Positions 7,994 to 16,753 of a stretch of 64,000 bases of DNA are shown here, in pieces (position 1 is the stretch's first letter; each line of letters begins with the position of its first letter). Position numbers and translations under genes: made by a program. This DNA comes from Dictyobacter formicarum (lineage in GTDB: Bacteria > Chloroflexota > Ktedonobacteria > Ktedonobacterales > Ktedonobacteraceae). The stretch lies in the NCBI RefSeq assembly GCF_016587435.1, contig NZ_BNJJ01000007.1, positions 1 through 64,000 of the forward strand, given 5' to 3'. Under the pieces are notes generated by a model. The model was not told the origin of the DNA, ran no database searches, and was given only the letters and a program-made list of their open reading frames with translations.

Positions 7994-8274
7994 TTCTTGT
8001 AACTCCTGTTGAAGGCTCTTTTCGTATCTCCCAAAACCTCTGCACCAACTGCATCTACTACAGAAGACGATACCCAATCTGAAAAAGTTCCCGACGTAGA
8101 AGGACTCCTGAGGAATCCCTCGGGTTCCACGGCGTAAGCGCTCACAGTCTGGCTGAAAGGATTGTCCTGAGGACGCAAGAAGTGCAAGGCTCCCAACAGG
8201 AGCGTAAAGGCCGCAAAACACCCGATGCTGATGAGTCCGACGCACTTGGCCAGGGTTCTGTTCGGCTGGTTCAT
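7891..8274 (-). pseudogene. DUF998-like membrane protein, N-terminal remnant
   Basis: From ATG 8274 the first 55 residues look like the start of a DUF998 membrane protein: one hydrophobic segment, then LRPQDNPFSQTVSAYAVEP, close to the family pattern LRP-x-NP-x-x-x-x-VS-x-YA. After that the open frame becomes polar and unlike any membrane protein, while a neighbouring frame reads FYVGNFFRLGIVF, as expected for the next part, so a frameshift followed by loss of the rest is likely. The ATG overlaps the stop of the monooxygenase gene (ATGA), showing it once belonged to that operon. The tail overlaps the lipoprotein gene. Confidence 0.5.
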
Positions 8275-9503
8275 GAGCGCATCCTTTCGGTCGGGTGAGC
8301 TTGCTCATCCCAGTCAATCTGGTAGTGATACAACCATGCTTCAGCTTCGGGATGAACCAGGTATTTGAAGACCAGCGGCATGAGCAGATCCTGTATGCCG
8401 CGCACCATAGGACCGGCAACCTTGGTCATATTGGCTCTTCTCGCAAGTTTCGCAACTTTCTCTACCCGTGGACGGCGAGTGGCTTCGTACATGGACAGGG
8501 CGTGTTGCGTATCCGGGACGTCCCGCAGGGCTTTGGCGAGCGTGATGCTGTCTTCAAGCGCGAGCGACGCGCTCTGTCCCGAGGTCGGGGACGCCGCGTG
8601 CGCGGCGTCCCCGACGAGCACCATTGCATCACGATGCCAGCAGGGCACCTGCGGCAGCATATTCAGCAGCGAGGGAGTGAAGCCATGCTCTTCTGCAGTG
8701 GAGCGAATGATTTCGACCGCAGGGGTGGCATCCTGGGCGAACAGGTCAAGCAGCCGCTGTTTCCACTCCTGTCGGGAGACAGAAACCAATCGCTGCTCTT
8801 CCATTTCATTAGCGTACAGGGAAGAGGGGATGTTCGCAAACCAGTAGATCTCGCCGCTGGGACTGGCGATCCATCCGAAAAACGCCCGTTTGCCTAAAAT
8901 GAAGGTAAAGGTATCTGACGATGCGTTGATGTTGGGAACACGCTGAGCGCTCACCCATCCACCAGTTCCAATCAACCCCACCAGTTGCGGCGTGGGGGCA
9001 CCCGCATCAATCACCTGGCGCACGCGTGAGTGGATGCCATCAGCTCCCACCAGCAGATCGCCGCTGGCCGTCGTGCCATCCTCAAAGTGCACCGTGACCC
9101 CCTCCGGAGTGGTCTGGCAGCTTCGGAATCGCTTTCCCATCTCCAAGGGAATGCCTCGGCGAACCGCTTCGTCGCAGAGCGCCGAGGCAAGCTGGCCGCG
9201 CTCAAGCGCAATGCCCTCTGCATTGCTGCCCATTTCCCCGAGACGTTTGCCGCTTCCACTGTAGATGCCCATCCGCGACACCCAAAAGCCGCGCTCCATG
9301 ACCGTCTCAAAAGTATCAAGGGTCCGTAACGCATAAACGCCATTCCTGGCGACCGTCAGAAACGCGCCTTTATTCTCTTCTGCATGTGGGCGTGCCTCAT
9401 AGATGGTGGATCCTATGCCCACTCGCTGGAGCGCCAGAGCGACTGCTGGGCCGGCTATGCCTCCTCCGATAATCAGCGCGCGCTTGCCTATGGGGTTCGT
9501 CAT
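8271..9503 (-). CDS. FAD-dependent monooxygenase (TetX/PHBH-like)
   Basis: A 410-residue flavoprotein of the group A monooxygenase type. It has the dinucleotide motif GGGIAG at 13-18, the DG motif GADGIHSRVR near 154 and the GD motif LVGDAAHAASPTSGQ near 300. Such enzymes hydroxylate aromatic compounds or inactivate antibiotics such as tetracyclines with NAD(P)H and O2 in the cytosol; the substrate here is unknown. RBS AGGAGAA precedes the ATG. It is divergent from a MarR gene, with two matching palindromes between them, so induction by the substrate through MarR is likely. Confidence 0.88.
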   Translation of the reverse strand: MTNPIGKRALIIGGGIAGPAVALALQRVGIGSTIYEARPHAEENKGAFLTVARNGVYALRTLDTFETVMERGFWVSRMGIYSGSGKRLGEMGSNAEGIALERGQLASALCDEAVRRGIPLEMGKRFRSCQTTPEGVTVHFEDGTTASGDLLVGADGIHSRVRQVIDAGAPTPQLVGLIGTGGWVSAQRVPNINASSDTFTFILGKRAFFGWIASPSGEIYWFANIPSSLYANEMEEQRLVSVSRQEWKQRLLDLFAQDATPAVEIIRSTAEEHGFTPSLLNMLPQVPCWHRDAMVLVGDAAHAASPTSGQSASLALEDSITLAKALRDVPDTQHALSMYEATRRPRVEKVAKLARRANMTKVAGPMVRGIQDLLMPLVFKYLVHPEAEAWLYHYQIDWDEQAHPTERMRS

Positions 9504-9532
9504 CTGCTTTCTCCTATGGTATACTCTCCATA

Positions 9533-9547
9533 GCTCAAAACATGAGC
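9533..9547. promoter_or_regulatory. MarR operator 1
   Basis: GCTCA-AAACA-TGAGC lies 30 bp before the monooxygenase start. It shares the half-site CTCA-N5-TGAG with operator 2, so one dimeric regulator probably binds both. Confidence 0.6.
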
Positions 9548-9577
9548 AAGTGAAATCGTGGCTATCTCATTTTTTCA

Positions 9578-9598
9578 TTATCTCAAAAATTGAGATAA
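9578..9598. promoter_or_regulatory. MarR operator 2
   Basis: Perfect palindrome TTATCTCAA-AAA-TTGAGATAA located 27 bp before the MarR start codon. Position and shape fit autoregulation by the adjacent MarR protein. Confidence 0.75.
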
Positions 9599-9624
9599 AA
9601 AGACTATACCCGAAAGGATCAGCA

Positions 9625-10104
9625 ATGTCAAGTGGTTCAGAAGAGCGCACCGCTCTCATTGAATCCCTGTCCCTGGCGATGCGCAAGGTCATTGTCGAAA
9701 CCGTTCTCTTGTTCGATACGTTGGCAGAGCGGATCGGGGTCAACGCGACCGATATGCAATGTTTGAATATTCTGGATTATGAGGGACCAGTCCCAGCTGG
9801 ACGGCTCGCTGAGTTGACCGGCTTGACCACAGGAGCGATTACCGCAGCCATCGATCGACTTGAACGAGCGGGCTATGTCCAACGCGTGCGCGATCCTCAT
9901 GATCGCCGTCGCGTCGTGATTCAGCCCACACCACAGGAAGGTCAAGAGGTGTTTGGGGCAATAGACCAGACCTGGAAGGATTTGTGCTCGCGCTTTAGCG
10001 ACCAGGAGCTGACGGTCATTCTCTCTTTCATGAACACCCTCTACCAGATGAACCGTGGCACCGTCGCGCATGTGCGTAAAGATGACGCTCGCTCTTCTAC
10101 GTAA
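9625..10104 (+). CDS. MarR-family transcriptional regulator
   Basis: A 159-residue winged-helix repressor starting at ATG 9625, with AAAGGA about 7 bases upstream. The recognition region reads PAGRLAELTGLTTGAITAAI, and the wing DPHDRRRVVIQPT carries the conserved D-x-R-x-R of the family. It binds DNA as a dimer and is released by small phenolic or drug-like ligands. The two CTCA-N5-TGAG palindromes between it and the divergent FAD monooxygenase are the obvious targets. Confidence 0.92.
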   Translation: MSSGSEERTALIESLSLAMRKVIVETVLLFDTLAERIGVNATDMQCLNILDYEGPVPAGRLAELTGLTTGAITAAIDRLERAGYVQRVRDPHDRRRVVIQPTPQEGQEVFGAIDQTWKDLCSRFSDQELTVILSFMNTLYQMNRGTVAHVRKDDARSST

Positions 10105-10315
10105 CGCCTGAACAGCACGTGTGGCAGGGGGCAAGCGTCTTTGTGTCCACTCCTACCCTCTCCGTTTGAGGAGAGCAGAGCGTCTCAACCGTTTTGCGAA
10201 TTACTCGACCGGTTCTCAAGGCAGTGTCAGAGCCAGGTTATTCGTCAAACAACAGAAAAAAACTAGCGCGTATTTCTGGCACAAGAAATTCATCGAAACA
10301 AAAGGAGGGTTGAAC

Positions 10316-10921
10316 ATGCACGATCCGGGAATGACCATAGCGAGAGGGAATATCTCCACGGATGTGAGCCACATAACCCACAAGGTTATCACTGAGTATA
10401 GTCGCATCGGAGATTTGGCGTTTGGCTACGGGCAGGGATCGGTGTTCGCCGGGTTCTCTCGAGATTCAGACCTCGACATTAATCTCGTATGGGAGCGTGC
10501 CTGCCCACCACAACTCTCGGAGCGTCCAGTGGCTCTTTTATGCGACTCAGAACGTGAACCGGTCCAGTTTGATGAAGCGTCCCTGGCGCTCGACAAATTA
10601 TGGGTGGATGGTCGTCAAGTCGATGTGGTCCATCACACAGGGAAAACGTTCAACAATTGGCTTGAGCAGATCCGTCATGGCGATGGCTGGCTATTCCATG
10701 ACCTGCAGGGCAAACTTCTGCGAGACGCCTACATTACCTGGTTCGCTGCCGAACACCATTATTGCCCACACATGAAGCGGCTGCATAGTTGGATTGAGCG
10801 CTTCAACATGAATGCGCAGATTTCCGAGATGGAACAAAAGATATGGGAAGTACCCAACCTGGCACCAAAACTTCAGCTCGTTGTCACGATGGTGGAGAAC
10901 ATTCTCCAGGTGAATCCATAG
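10316..10921 (+). CDS. Nucleotidyltransferase-fold protein, possibly 3'-truncated
   Basis: A 201-residue protein from ATG 10316 with a strong GGAGG site. GQGSVFAGFSRDSDLDINLVW contains the G-S and D-x-D arrangement of the polymerase-beta nucleotidyltransferase superfamily, and QVDVVHH may give the third carboxylate. The helical second half ends in ENILQVNP. The stop codon TAG lies inside the left arm of the inverted repeat element at 10918, so the original C-terminus may have been lost when the element arrived. Family members modify antibiotics, tRNA or proteins; the target here is unknown. Confidence 0.75.
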   Translation: MHDPGMTIARGNISTDVSHITHKVITEYSRIGDLAFGYGQGSVFAGFSRDSDLDINLVWERACPPQLSERPVALLCDSEREPVQFDEASLALDKLWVDGRQVDVVHHTGKTFNNWLEQIRHGDGWLFHDLQGKLLRDAYITWFAAEHHYCPHMKRLHSWIERFNMNAQISEMEQKIWEVPNLAPKLQLVVTMVENILQVNP

Positions 10922-11036
10922 GTTCGGAGCTTGCCTCCGATTATCTCTCCACCGATGGGAATAATTGGGAGCATGGTCATGTATCCGATTATTGTCCTCG
11001 GCGAAGATAATAATCGGAGGCAAGCTCCGAACCTAT
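10918..11036. repeat. Mobile hairpin element, copy 1
   Basis: Perfect 27-bp inverted terminal repeats at 10918-10944 and 11010-11036 enclose 65 bp. Each arm itself contains a hairpin, TTCGGAG-CTTGC-CTCCGATT. The outer ATAGGTTCG end is shared with the copies near 21.57 and 27.06 kb. No coding capacity. Confidence 0.8.
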
Positions 11037-11049
11037 TTTGCCACCCGCG

Positions 11050-13056
11050 TTACCAATGAGGTGTGAAGGCGGTCGAGCGGATCAGGCGGTTAAGGAACTG
11101 TTTGGAGACGCGCTGGTCCACGCGGTCCCCGATGCGGGCCACAAGCACGTTGGCAGGCTCCATGCTGACATTGGGTTCGGTAGTAGCATATTCCACAAAG
11201 CCCTGCGTGCCAAAGAGATGTTTGATCAGCTCGCGGTAGCGAAATGTGGAGATGCCCAACCCTTCGGCGTCCCAGTGCCAGGAGAGGCCAATGGCGAAGA
11301 AGATCATATCCTCTTTGGCATCGAGCTCCAGAGCAAAGGCCAGCAGCTCGCGCGCGATCCCCAGGCCGCGCCAGTCCGAGCTCACCTCGATAGCTACCTC
11401 GTAGAGATTTTCGACCCCTTCCCACCATTCATCGGCCGGCGCAATCGTAACCTGGCCGATGATCTCGCCAGCCGGAGTATGGGCTACTGTCAGGGCACAA
11501 TCAGGACTGCGGGCAATATCCAGCAGCAACTGGTGCTCACGTTCAGGCATGCGAGCAAACGAGCTGAGTCCACGATCAGGGCGCAGGCGCTCGATCAACG
11601 AAGGTGGACTAAAGTCGCGCAGCAGGATCGGGCCGCGCATGGTCTGCAGCGTGCGAATACGCGATGGCGTCGAGGAGCGATTGAGGTGCAGCAGATCAAA
11701 CAGGTCCGAGAGCGGCGAGCGATGGCGCGCAATCGGAAACGCCTGGCGGATCGAAGAAGGGATCAGCAAGTGGCGCACCATACCTACGGTCTGCCGGTTG
11801 GTATAGTTGATCTCCCAGCGCCGAGGCTGGGGAGGAAACAGCTCGGCCCGATCATTGAAGGTGGTTGGAAACTCCTCCTGGCTGGCCTCTTTGCCCATGA
11901 TCTGCTGACCTTGCTGCTCACGCTCCAAAGCGGCCTGCCAGACAGGCTTCCAGCGCTCCAGCCACTCCTGCGGCAACTGCTCAGGGACCTCTTGGTCGGA
12001 CATTTCGGCCCAGAGCTTGCTCCAGGCGCGCGGCACCACGCTGTAGAGGGCGTAGCCACCGCCGCCAAGGGCCACCCAGCGCCCATTACAGTAAGTATGG
12101 GCCAGTTGGTGAGCCAGCTTGATTTGCGCACCAATGCCCCGCATGGTCAGATTGAGATGCGTCAATGGGTCCCAGGCATGCGTGTCGCAGCCATGCTCGG
12201 TCACGATCACATCAGGCGCAAAGGCCGTCACCAATTGTGGCAGCAGGGGGTCAATGGTCTCGATATAGCTATCATCCTCGGTAAACGGCTCCAGGGGCAC
12301 ATTGATCGAGTAGCCACGACCACTACCGTTGCCCATCTCAAGCACATCGCCGCTACCAGGGAAAAGGTAGCGCCCCGTTTCATGAATAGAGATCGTCATG
12401 ACGCGCGGATCATCATAAAAGGCTCGCTGCACGCCATCTCCATGATGAGCATCAAAATCGATATAGAGGATTTTGGCCTCGCTGGCCTGCAGGACATGCG
12501 CGATGGCGACCGCCGCATCATTATAGACGCAGAAGCCTGAGGCCCGATCAGACCAGGCGTGGTGCAGTCCACCCTGGGGGTGAAAAACGTGCAGGGGCCG
12601 CTCCTCTTCTGAAGCAAATGTGCCCCCTTCAGGCAGGCCCATGACCGCGCTGAGCGCTACCAGCGAGCCGCCGGTAATCACCGCCGAAACCTCATGCATC
12701 TGCGGCACCGCTGGCGTATCGCTATCCCCAAAACCGTAGCGTTGCGCCAGTTCGCTCCGCTGCTCTTCCTCTTCAGGCGTCATGGTTGAGGACACCGGCT
12801 CACTGAGACGCTGGACGGCCGCGATATAGGCAGGATCATGGATCAGGCTTAGCTCCTCGATCGAGGCTGGTCGCAGATTCATACGCGTGCGCTCATCACC
12901 AGCATCCCATAACTCGCTACAGCCCAGCAGATCGACTAGCGCCCGCAGCCGACCAGGATTCAGGGGGTGTTGCTCGCCAAAGTCATAGTTCAATTCCAGA
13001 GGATCGAATATGAGACGAGCCCGATGATTGGGAATCGAAGGATGTTGCTCAGTCAT
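11050..13056 (-). CDS. acuC: AcuC-AcuA fusion: class I deacetylase joined to GNAT acetyltransferase
   Basis: A 668-residue two-domain protein. Residues 1-350 are an AcuC/HDAC-type deacetylase with GGLHHAWSDRASGFCVYND (His 165-166), YIDFDAHHGDG (Asp 200-202, His 204-205), EHGCDTHAWDPLTH near 287-300 and GGGGY at 331-335, so all metal and catalytic positions look intact. Residues about 472-668 are a GNAT domain like Bacillus AcuA, with EIIGQVTIAP and the acetyl-CoA motif VSSDWRGLGIARELL near 558-572. In Bacillus AcuA acetylates and switches off acetyl-CoA synthetase and AcuC reverses this. The gene lies 23 bp behind acuB, matching the acuABC operon logic. No acetyl-CoA synthetase gene is in the window. 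Confidence 0.88.
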   Translation of the reverse strand: MTEQHPSIPNHRARLIFDPLELNYDFGEQHPLNPGRLRALVDLLGCSELWDAGDERTRMNLRPASIEELSLIHDPAYIAAVQRLSEPVSSTMTPEEEEQRSELAQRYGFGDSDTPAVPQMHEVSAVITGGSLVALSAVMGLPEGGTFASEEERPLHVFHPQGGLHHAWSDRASGFCVYNDAAVAIAHVLQASEAKILYIDFDAHHGDGVQRAFYDDPRVMTISIHETGRYLFPGSGDVLEMGNGSGRGYSINVPLEPFTEDDSYIETIDPLLPQLVTAFAPDVIVTEHGCDTHAWDPLTHLNLTMRGIGAQIKLAHQLAHTYCNGRWVALGGGGYALYSVVPRAWSKLWAEMSDQEVPEQLPQEWLERWKPVWQAALEREQQGQQIMGKEASQEEFPTTFNDRAELFPPQPRRWEINYTNRQTVGMVRHLLIPSSIRQAFPIARHRSPLSDLFDLLHLNRSSTPSRIRTLQTMRGPILLRDFSPPSLIERLRPDRGLSSFARMPEREHQLLLDIARSPDCALTVAHTPAGEIIGQVTIAPADEWWEGVENLYEVAIEVSSDWRGLGIARELLAFALELDAKEDMIFFAIGLSWHWDAEGLGISTFRYRELIKHLFGTQGFVEYATTEPNVSMEPANVLVARIGDRVDQRVSKQFLNRLIRSTAFTPHW

Positions 13057-13079
13057 ATCTCAATTGCCTCTCTGCTTAC

Positions 13080-13790
13080 TTACCTGGACGCCAGCAAGGG
13101 ACTGCCAAACGAGTATTGGATGCCTTCTGTTTTCAAGCGCAGTAGTAAAGGGGTCGGATTGATCGTACCCAGGCGCACGGTGGCAACGGACACCTTTCCA
13201 TTGCTCTGCGGCGCCGCCAGCGCGCTGCGGATGTGTACATGTAGCTCCGCCGCCAGCAAGAGTGTGCGTGCCAGAGGCGTCATATCACCATGTGGCAGCG
13301 CAATATCTAGCTGCATGCCTGGTTCAAACGCCCCCATCGCCCGCGAGAGCGCGATCAACAGATCACTACGGGTCAGCAGGCCCACCAGAATGGTCCGCGT
13401 CTCACCATCCACCAGTTTATATTCCACCACCGGTAAACAATTCAAACCACGCTCAACCAGCAACTGGGCCGCCGCCGCCACGCTGGCCGTCGGAGTCACA
13501 CGAATAGCCGCGCTATGCATAACCTCCACCACGCGCCGCTCCTGCCAGGGCTGCTTGCGCTGATCCTCACCCTCGGCCACCGCCACCGCCAGATCAATAT
13601 CCTGCGCATACAGCAGGCCCTCACAGGTCAACAGCGCCACCCGCATCCCCTCGCCATTAGTTTGATAAATACGACGCGTCACCGGCAAATGATGAATGCC
13701 ATACTGGCGAAACAGATTGGCAGCGTGAGCCAGCGTATCATCAGGCTCAACCGTCGTTAATTTTGTAGACATAATTTCTTGGACAATCAC
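13080..13790 (-). CDS. acuB: AcuB-like protein: two CBS domains plus ACT-like C-terminus
   Basis: A 236-residue protein. The GTG at 13790 follows GGGAGG by 7 bases and is preferred over the ATG at 13814. CBS domain 1 starts VQEIMSTKLTTVEPDDTL, and CBS domain 2 is near 85-150 (VVEVMHSAAIRVTPTAS, then LVGLLTRSDLL). The last 75 residues (GMQLDIALPHGDMTPLARTL) fit the ACT-like tail of AcuB. CBS pairs bind adenosine compounds and AcuB is thought to sense energy state. Its place directly ahead of the AcuC-AcuA fusion supports the name. Confidence 0.85.
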   Translation of the reverse strand: MIVQEIMSTKLTTVEPDDTLAHAANLFRQYGIHHLPVTRRIYQTNGEGMRVALLTCEGLLYAQDIDLAVAVAEGEDQRKQPWQERRVVEVMHSAAIRVTPTASVAAAAQLLVERGLNCLPVVEYKLVDGETRTILVGLLTRSDLLIALSRAMGAFEPGMQLDIALPHGDMTPLARTLLLAAELHVHIRSALAAPQSNGKVSVATVRLGTINPTPLLLRLKTEGIQYSFGSPLLASR

Positions 13791-13810
13791 GACGCACCTC
13801 CCAGAAAGCA

Positions 13811-14164
13811 TCATTGCACCTGGTTACTCGCAAAACAATCGCCGACGCCACTTGCCGAAAATTGGGTGCAAAGCCCAAAACATTCCATTTTATGCCAATG
13901 AGACACAAACGCGCCAAGAAAAGATTTCTTGGTGCTTTTGCCCATACATTGTGTTCCTAAATGATGTATTGGACACAAGGCCCGAACATACGGGACGATT
14001 AATTGTATCATAGCACATGATGCTCATGAATCGCTTTCTGACAATCCATGAGCATGTGGTTCGGGCCTTGCGCCCGATTTCCGAACCTATATTCCATCTG
14101 GCACGTATAAATTTGTGTAATATCGATACGACAAATTTATTCTATTGTATTAAAGGGGATTGTT
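13811..14164. repeat. Intergenic region with inverted repeats and a solo element hairpin
   Basis: No gene. CAAGGCCCGAAC (13976-13987) is the complement of GTTCGGGCCTTG (14059-14070). The right part, TTCGGGC-CTTGC-GCCCGATT at 14060-14079, has the same design as the arms of the mobile hairpin element with different paired bases, and CCGAACCTAT follows. A smaller imperfect hairpin (GCCAAGAAA-AGA-TTTCTTGG) is near 13912-13933. The ribosome site AAGGGGATT for the peptidase gene ends the region. Confidence 0.6.
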
Positions 14165-16501
14165 ATGAGTATGCTAGAGAGCGAAGATCCAACCACGCAA
14201 CGGCCACAGGCCGTAAAGCATGATGATGAACCTGCGACTCAGCTTCCATCCCAGACTTCTCAGCATGCAGACGCAGCCGCGTCACCAACGCCACCCGATC
14301 AGCAGGAACCGGCCAAACAGCAGGCTGAACCGGCTCCGATAGAGCCCAGCACCGAGCCGGCTGAACAACAGGCCCAGGCTTCTCCAACAGCAACCAGCGC
14401 CGAGTCGGCCGACACTCCATCAGAGCCGGTCGAGCCTGCCAGCCAGCCGGAACCGGCATTTCCAGGCACGTCGGCCAATACGATCCAGGTGCCAATTGAG
14501 CAAACGCCTTCACAGACGACACAGTCTGCCCCGCTGCCGGCGGCTATTCCAGTTGTGCCTCCGATGGATGTCGAGGACCTGCTATCACTCAAGATCGCTT
14601 CCGATCCACAGATTTCACCAGACGGCAGCTTGATTGCTTATACCATCCTGGAAAGTGATGCCGGGGCAAACACGACGCGGAGCACCATCTGGCTGGCCGA
14701 AATCGCGGGTGGCAAGGCGGTGGTGCCACGTAAATTGAGCAGCGGCACATACCATGACATCACGCCCCGTTGGGCGCCTGATGGACAGAGCCTGGCCTTC
14801 CTGAGCGATCGCTCGGGCATACCTCAGATCTATTTGCTCACCTTAAACGGTGGCGAAGCCCAGCAGGTCAGCGACCTGGATCAAGGGATTACCGAATATA
14901 GCTGGCATCCCAATGGGCAGATTTTGCTGGCCCACAGCGCCTGGAAGCCACAGGACGACCAGCCCGAGGCCTCCTCTGAGAACTTCCTGCACATCTACAC
15001 ACGCCTGGGGAGCCGCTGGGACGGCAAGGGCTATAGCAATGGTCGTCACCAGCAACTCTGGCTCATCCCGCTCAGCGGCAATCCTATGCGCATCACCTCT
15101 GAGCCGGTCGATCTCGTGCAGTCCTGCTGGTCGCCCGATGGACAGGAAGTCGTCTTCTGCGCCAACCGCCGGGCTGATCCAGATCTAAGCGTGAGCATGG
15201 CGCTGTGGGTGCTGACGCTCTCAAACGGGCATATGCGCCGCCTGACGCCCGAAGAGGGTCTGGCCCAGATGCCCTCGTGGTCGCCCGATGGTCACCAGAT
15301 AGCCTATCTCTACACGCCAGACCAGACCGAGGCGGGCAATATCATGCCCTGGATCGTCGATGCTCGAGGAGAAACGCCACGGTTGGCGGTCCCGGGTGCA
15401 GACGCGTTCACCTGCCAATCCTGGATTATTGATGAGCTACGTAATGAATACCTGACACCTCCTCAATGGTATCCTGATAGCCAGGCCCTGCTCGTACCGG
15501 TGCAAGAACATGGTCAGCTCCATCTTTATCGCCTCAATCTCAATCAGCAAACGAGCGAGCGCCTGACCAATGGCAATGGACGCTACATCAGTCCTCAACT
15601 CAGCAAGAATGGTCGGACGATCGCGATGGTGCGCGCCGACTGGTTCACGCCCGGCGATATCTGGTGCATGGATAGCACGGGCAAGCAGCCACGCAAGCTG
15701 ACCCGCGTCAACGACGCCATCCTGCAAAGCCATCGTCTGACGCGCCCTAAACGCATCACCTGGCGAAGCTTCGACGGACTGGAGATCGAGGGCTGGCTCT
15801 ACCTGCCACAGCTACCCGAAAACGTCAAAGCGCCACTAATCGTGTGCCCGCATGGTGGTCCCTCGTTGGCCTGGGGCGATAGCTACGTCCACGAATTCCA
15901 GGTCCTGGCGGGACGCGGCTATGCCGTGCTGGCACCCAACATCCGTGGTAGCGCGGGCTACGGCGAAGACTTCGCCCGCCGCGTCCTCAACGACTGGGGC
16001 GGCGATGACTTCAAGGACCTGATGGCGGGCGTCGACCACGTTATCGCCACTGAACCAATCAACGGCGAACGGCTCGGCATCGGTGGCCTCAGCTATGGCG
16101 GCTACATGACCAACTGGAGTATCAGCCAGACCACGCGCTTCAAGGCCGCGGTGAGCCGCAACGGCATCAGCTATATTCCCAGCGCCGCCCTGCTCTCCGA
16201 CCAGACTATCTGGTTCAACCTCTCCATGGAAACGTGGGCACGCCAACACGAACGCTCCGCGCTTACCCATGCCGAGGCCATCCAGACGCCGCTCCTGCTG
16301 CTGCACGCCGAGGACGACCAGCGCTGTCCCTTCAGCGAGTCGAACCAGCTCTTCGTTGCGCTCCGCAAGCGCAAACAGCCCGTCGAGCTGATCGGCTACC
16401 GTGACACCAGCCACCTGATGGACTGGCCCGGCATCGGCACGCCCCAGCAACGCATCGACCGCCTGCGCCGCACCATCCAATGGTATGAGCGCTTCATTTA
16501 A
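14165..16501 (+). CDS. S9-family prolyl oligopeptidase with Pro/Glu/Ala-rich N-terminal extension
   Basis: A 778-residue protein. Residues 1-125 are low complexity, rich in Pro, Gln, Glu, Ala and Thr and probably disordered. Residues about 130-535 hold beta-propeller repeats of the SPDG type (QISPDGSLIAY, RWAPDGQSLAF and others). The C-terminal alpha/beta hydrolase has HGGPSLAWGD (oxyanion side), GLSYGGYM with the nucleophile Ser near 643, Asp in the AEDDQRCP segment near 717-719 and His in DTSHLMDW near 750. It cleaves peptides, often after Pro or as an acylaminoacyl peptidase. No signal peptide, so probably cytosolic. The acidic extension is unusual for the family. Confidence 0.9.
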   Translation: MSMLESEDPTTQRPQAVKHDDEPATQLPSQTSQHADAAASPTPPDQQEPAKQQAEPAPIEPSTEPAEQQAQASPTATSAESADTPSEPVEPASQPEPAFPGTSANTIQVPIEQTPSQTTQSAPLPAAIPVVPPMDVEDLLSLKIASDPQISPDGSLIAYTILESDAGANTTRSTIWLAEIAGGKAVVPRKLSSGTYHDITPRWAPDGQSLAFLSDRSGIPQIYLLTLNGGEAQQVSDLDQGITEYSWHPNGQILLAHSAWKPQDDQPEASSENFLHIYTRLGSRWDGKGYSNGRHQQLWLIPLSGNPMRITSEPVDLVQSCWSPDGQEVVFCANRRADPDLSVSMALWVLTLSNGHMRRLTPEEGLAQMPSWSPDGHQIAYLYTPDQTEAGNIMPWIVDARGETPRLAVPGADAFTCQSWIIDELRNEYLTPPQWYPDSQALLVPVQEHGQLHLYRLNLNQQTSERLTNGNGRYISPQLSKNGRTIAMVRADWFTPGDIWCMDSTGKQPRKLTRVNDAILQSHRLTRPKRITWRSFDGLEIEGWLYLPQLPENVKAPLIVCPHGGPSLAWGDSYVHEFQVLAGRGYAVLAPNIRGSAGYGEDFARRVLNDWGGDDFKDLMAGVDHVIATEPINGERLGIGGLSYGGYMTNWSISQTTRFKAAVSRNGISYIPSAALLSDQTIWFNLSMETWARQHERSALTHAEAIQTPLLLLHAEDDQRCPFSESNQLFVALRKRKQPVELIGYRDTSHLMDWPGIGTPQQRIDRLRRTIQWYERFI

Positions 16502-16520
16502 ACTATACCCACCTGCGCGC

Positions 16521-16544
16521 GCCCGGCGGAAATTTCCGCCGGGC
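16521..16544. terminator. Perfect GC-rich palindrome after the peptidase gene
   Basis: GCCCGGCGGAAA and its complement TTTCCGCCGGGC form a 24-base perfect palindrome 20 bp after the stop codon. There is no clear T run, so termination is likely but not certain. Confidence 0.5.
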
Positions 16545-16628
16545 TCTCACAAATTTACACAAAAATGTGCACAAATAGATCGGATGCAAGGCCCAATACA
16601 TTTCATTTATGAAAGAACATCGAAGAAC

Positions 16629-16648
16629 CAAACGCAACAAGAAAAGCG
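16629..16648. repeat. Solo end fragment of the mobile hairpin element
   Basis: The 20 bases here are identical to 27037-27056 in the 27.0-kb copy and nearly identical to the 21.5-kb copy. The preceding GAACC and following GGGAAATCCC also resemble the element ends. It looks like a remnant or an excision footprint. Confidence 0.6.
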
Positions 16649-16670
16649 GGAAATCCCAAATGAATTCATA

Positions 16671-16720
16671 GAAAAAACCGCCTGCATCCATATAGATACA
16701 AATACAGATGCAGGCGGTTT
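16671..16720 (-). terminator. Intrinsic terminator of the minus-strand membrane gene
   Basis: Stem AAACCGCCTGCATC (16675-16688) pairs with GATGCAGGCGGTTT (16707-16720). Read on the minus strand it is followed by TTTTTTC, correct for ending the gene at 16754. Confidence 0.75.
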
Positions 16721-16753
16721 GCACTTTGAGTTGAGTATAGTGCGGATGATGGT

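Noticed and set aside
7499..8419. 306-codon frame that includes the lipoprotein
   Set aside because: The upstream 140 codons overlap the monooxygenase gene and look non-coding; the good ribosome site and signal peptide are at 7993.
11038..12540. Long 500-codon plus-strand frame
   Set aside because: It is antisense to the AcuC-AcuA gene, whose catalytic motifs are clear, so the plus frame is a by-product of codon bias.
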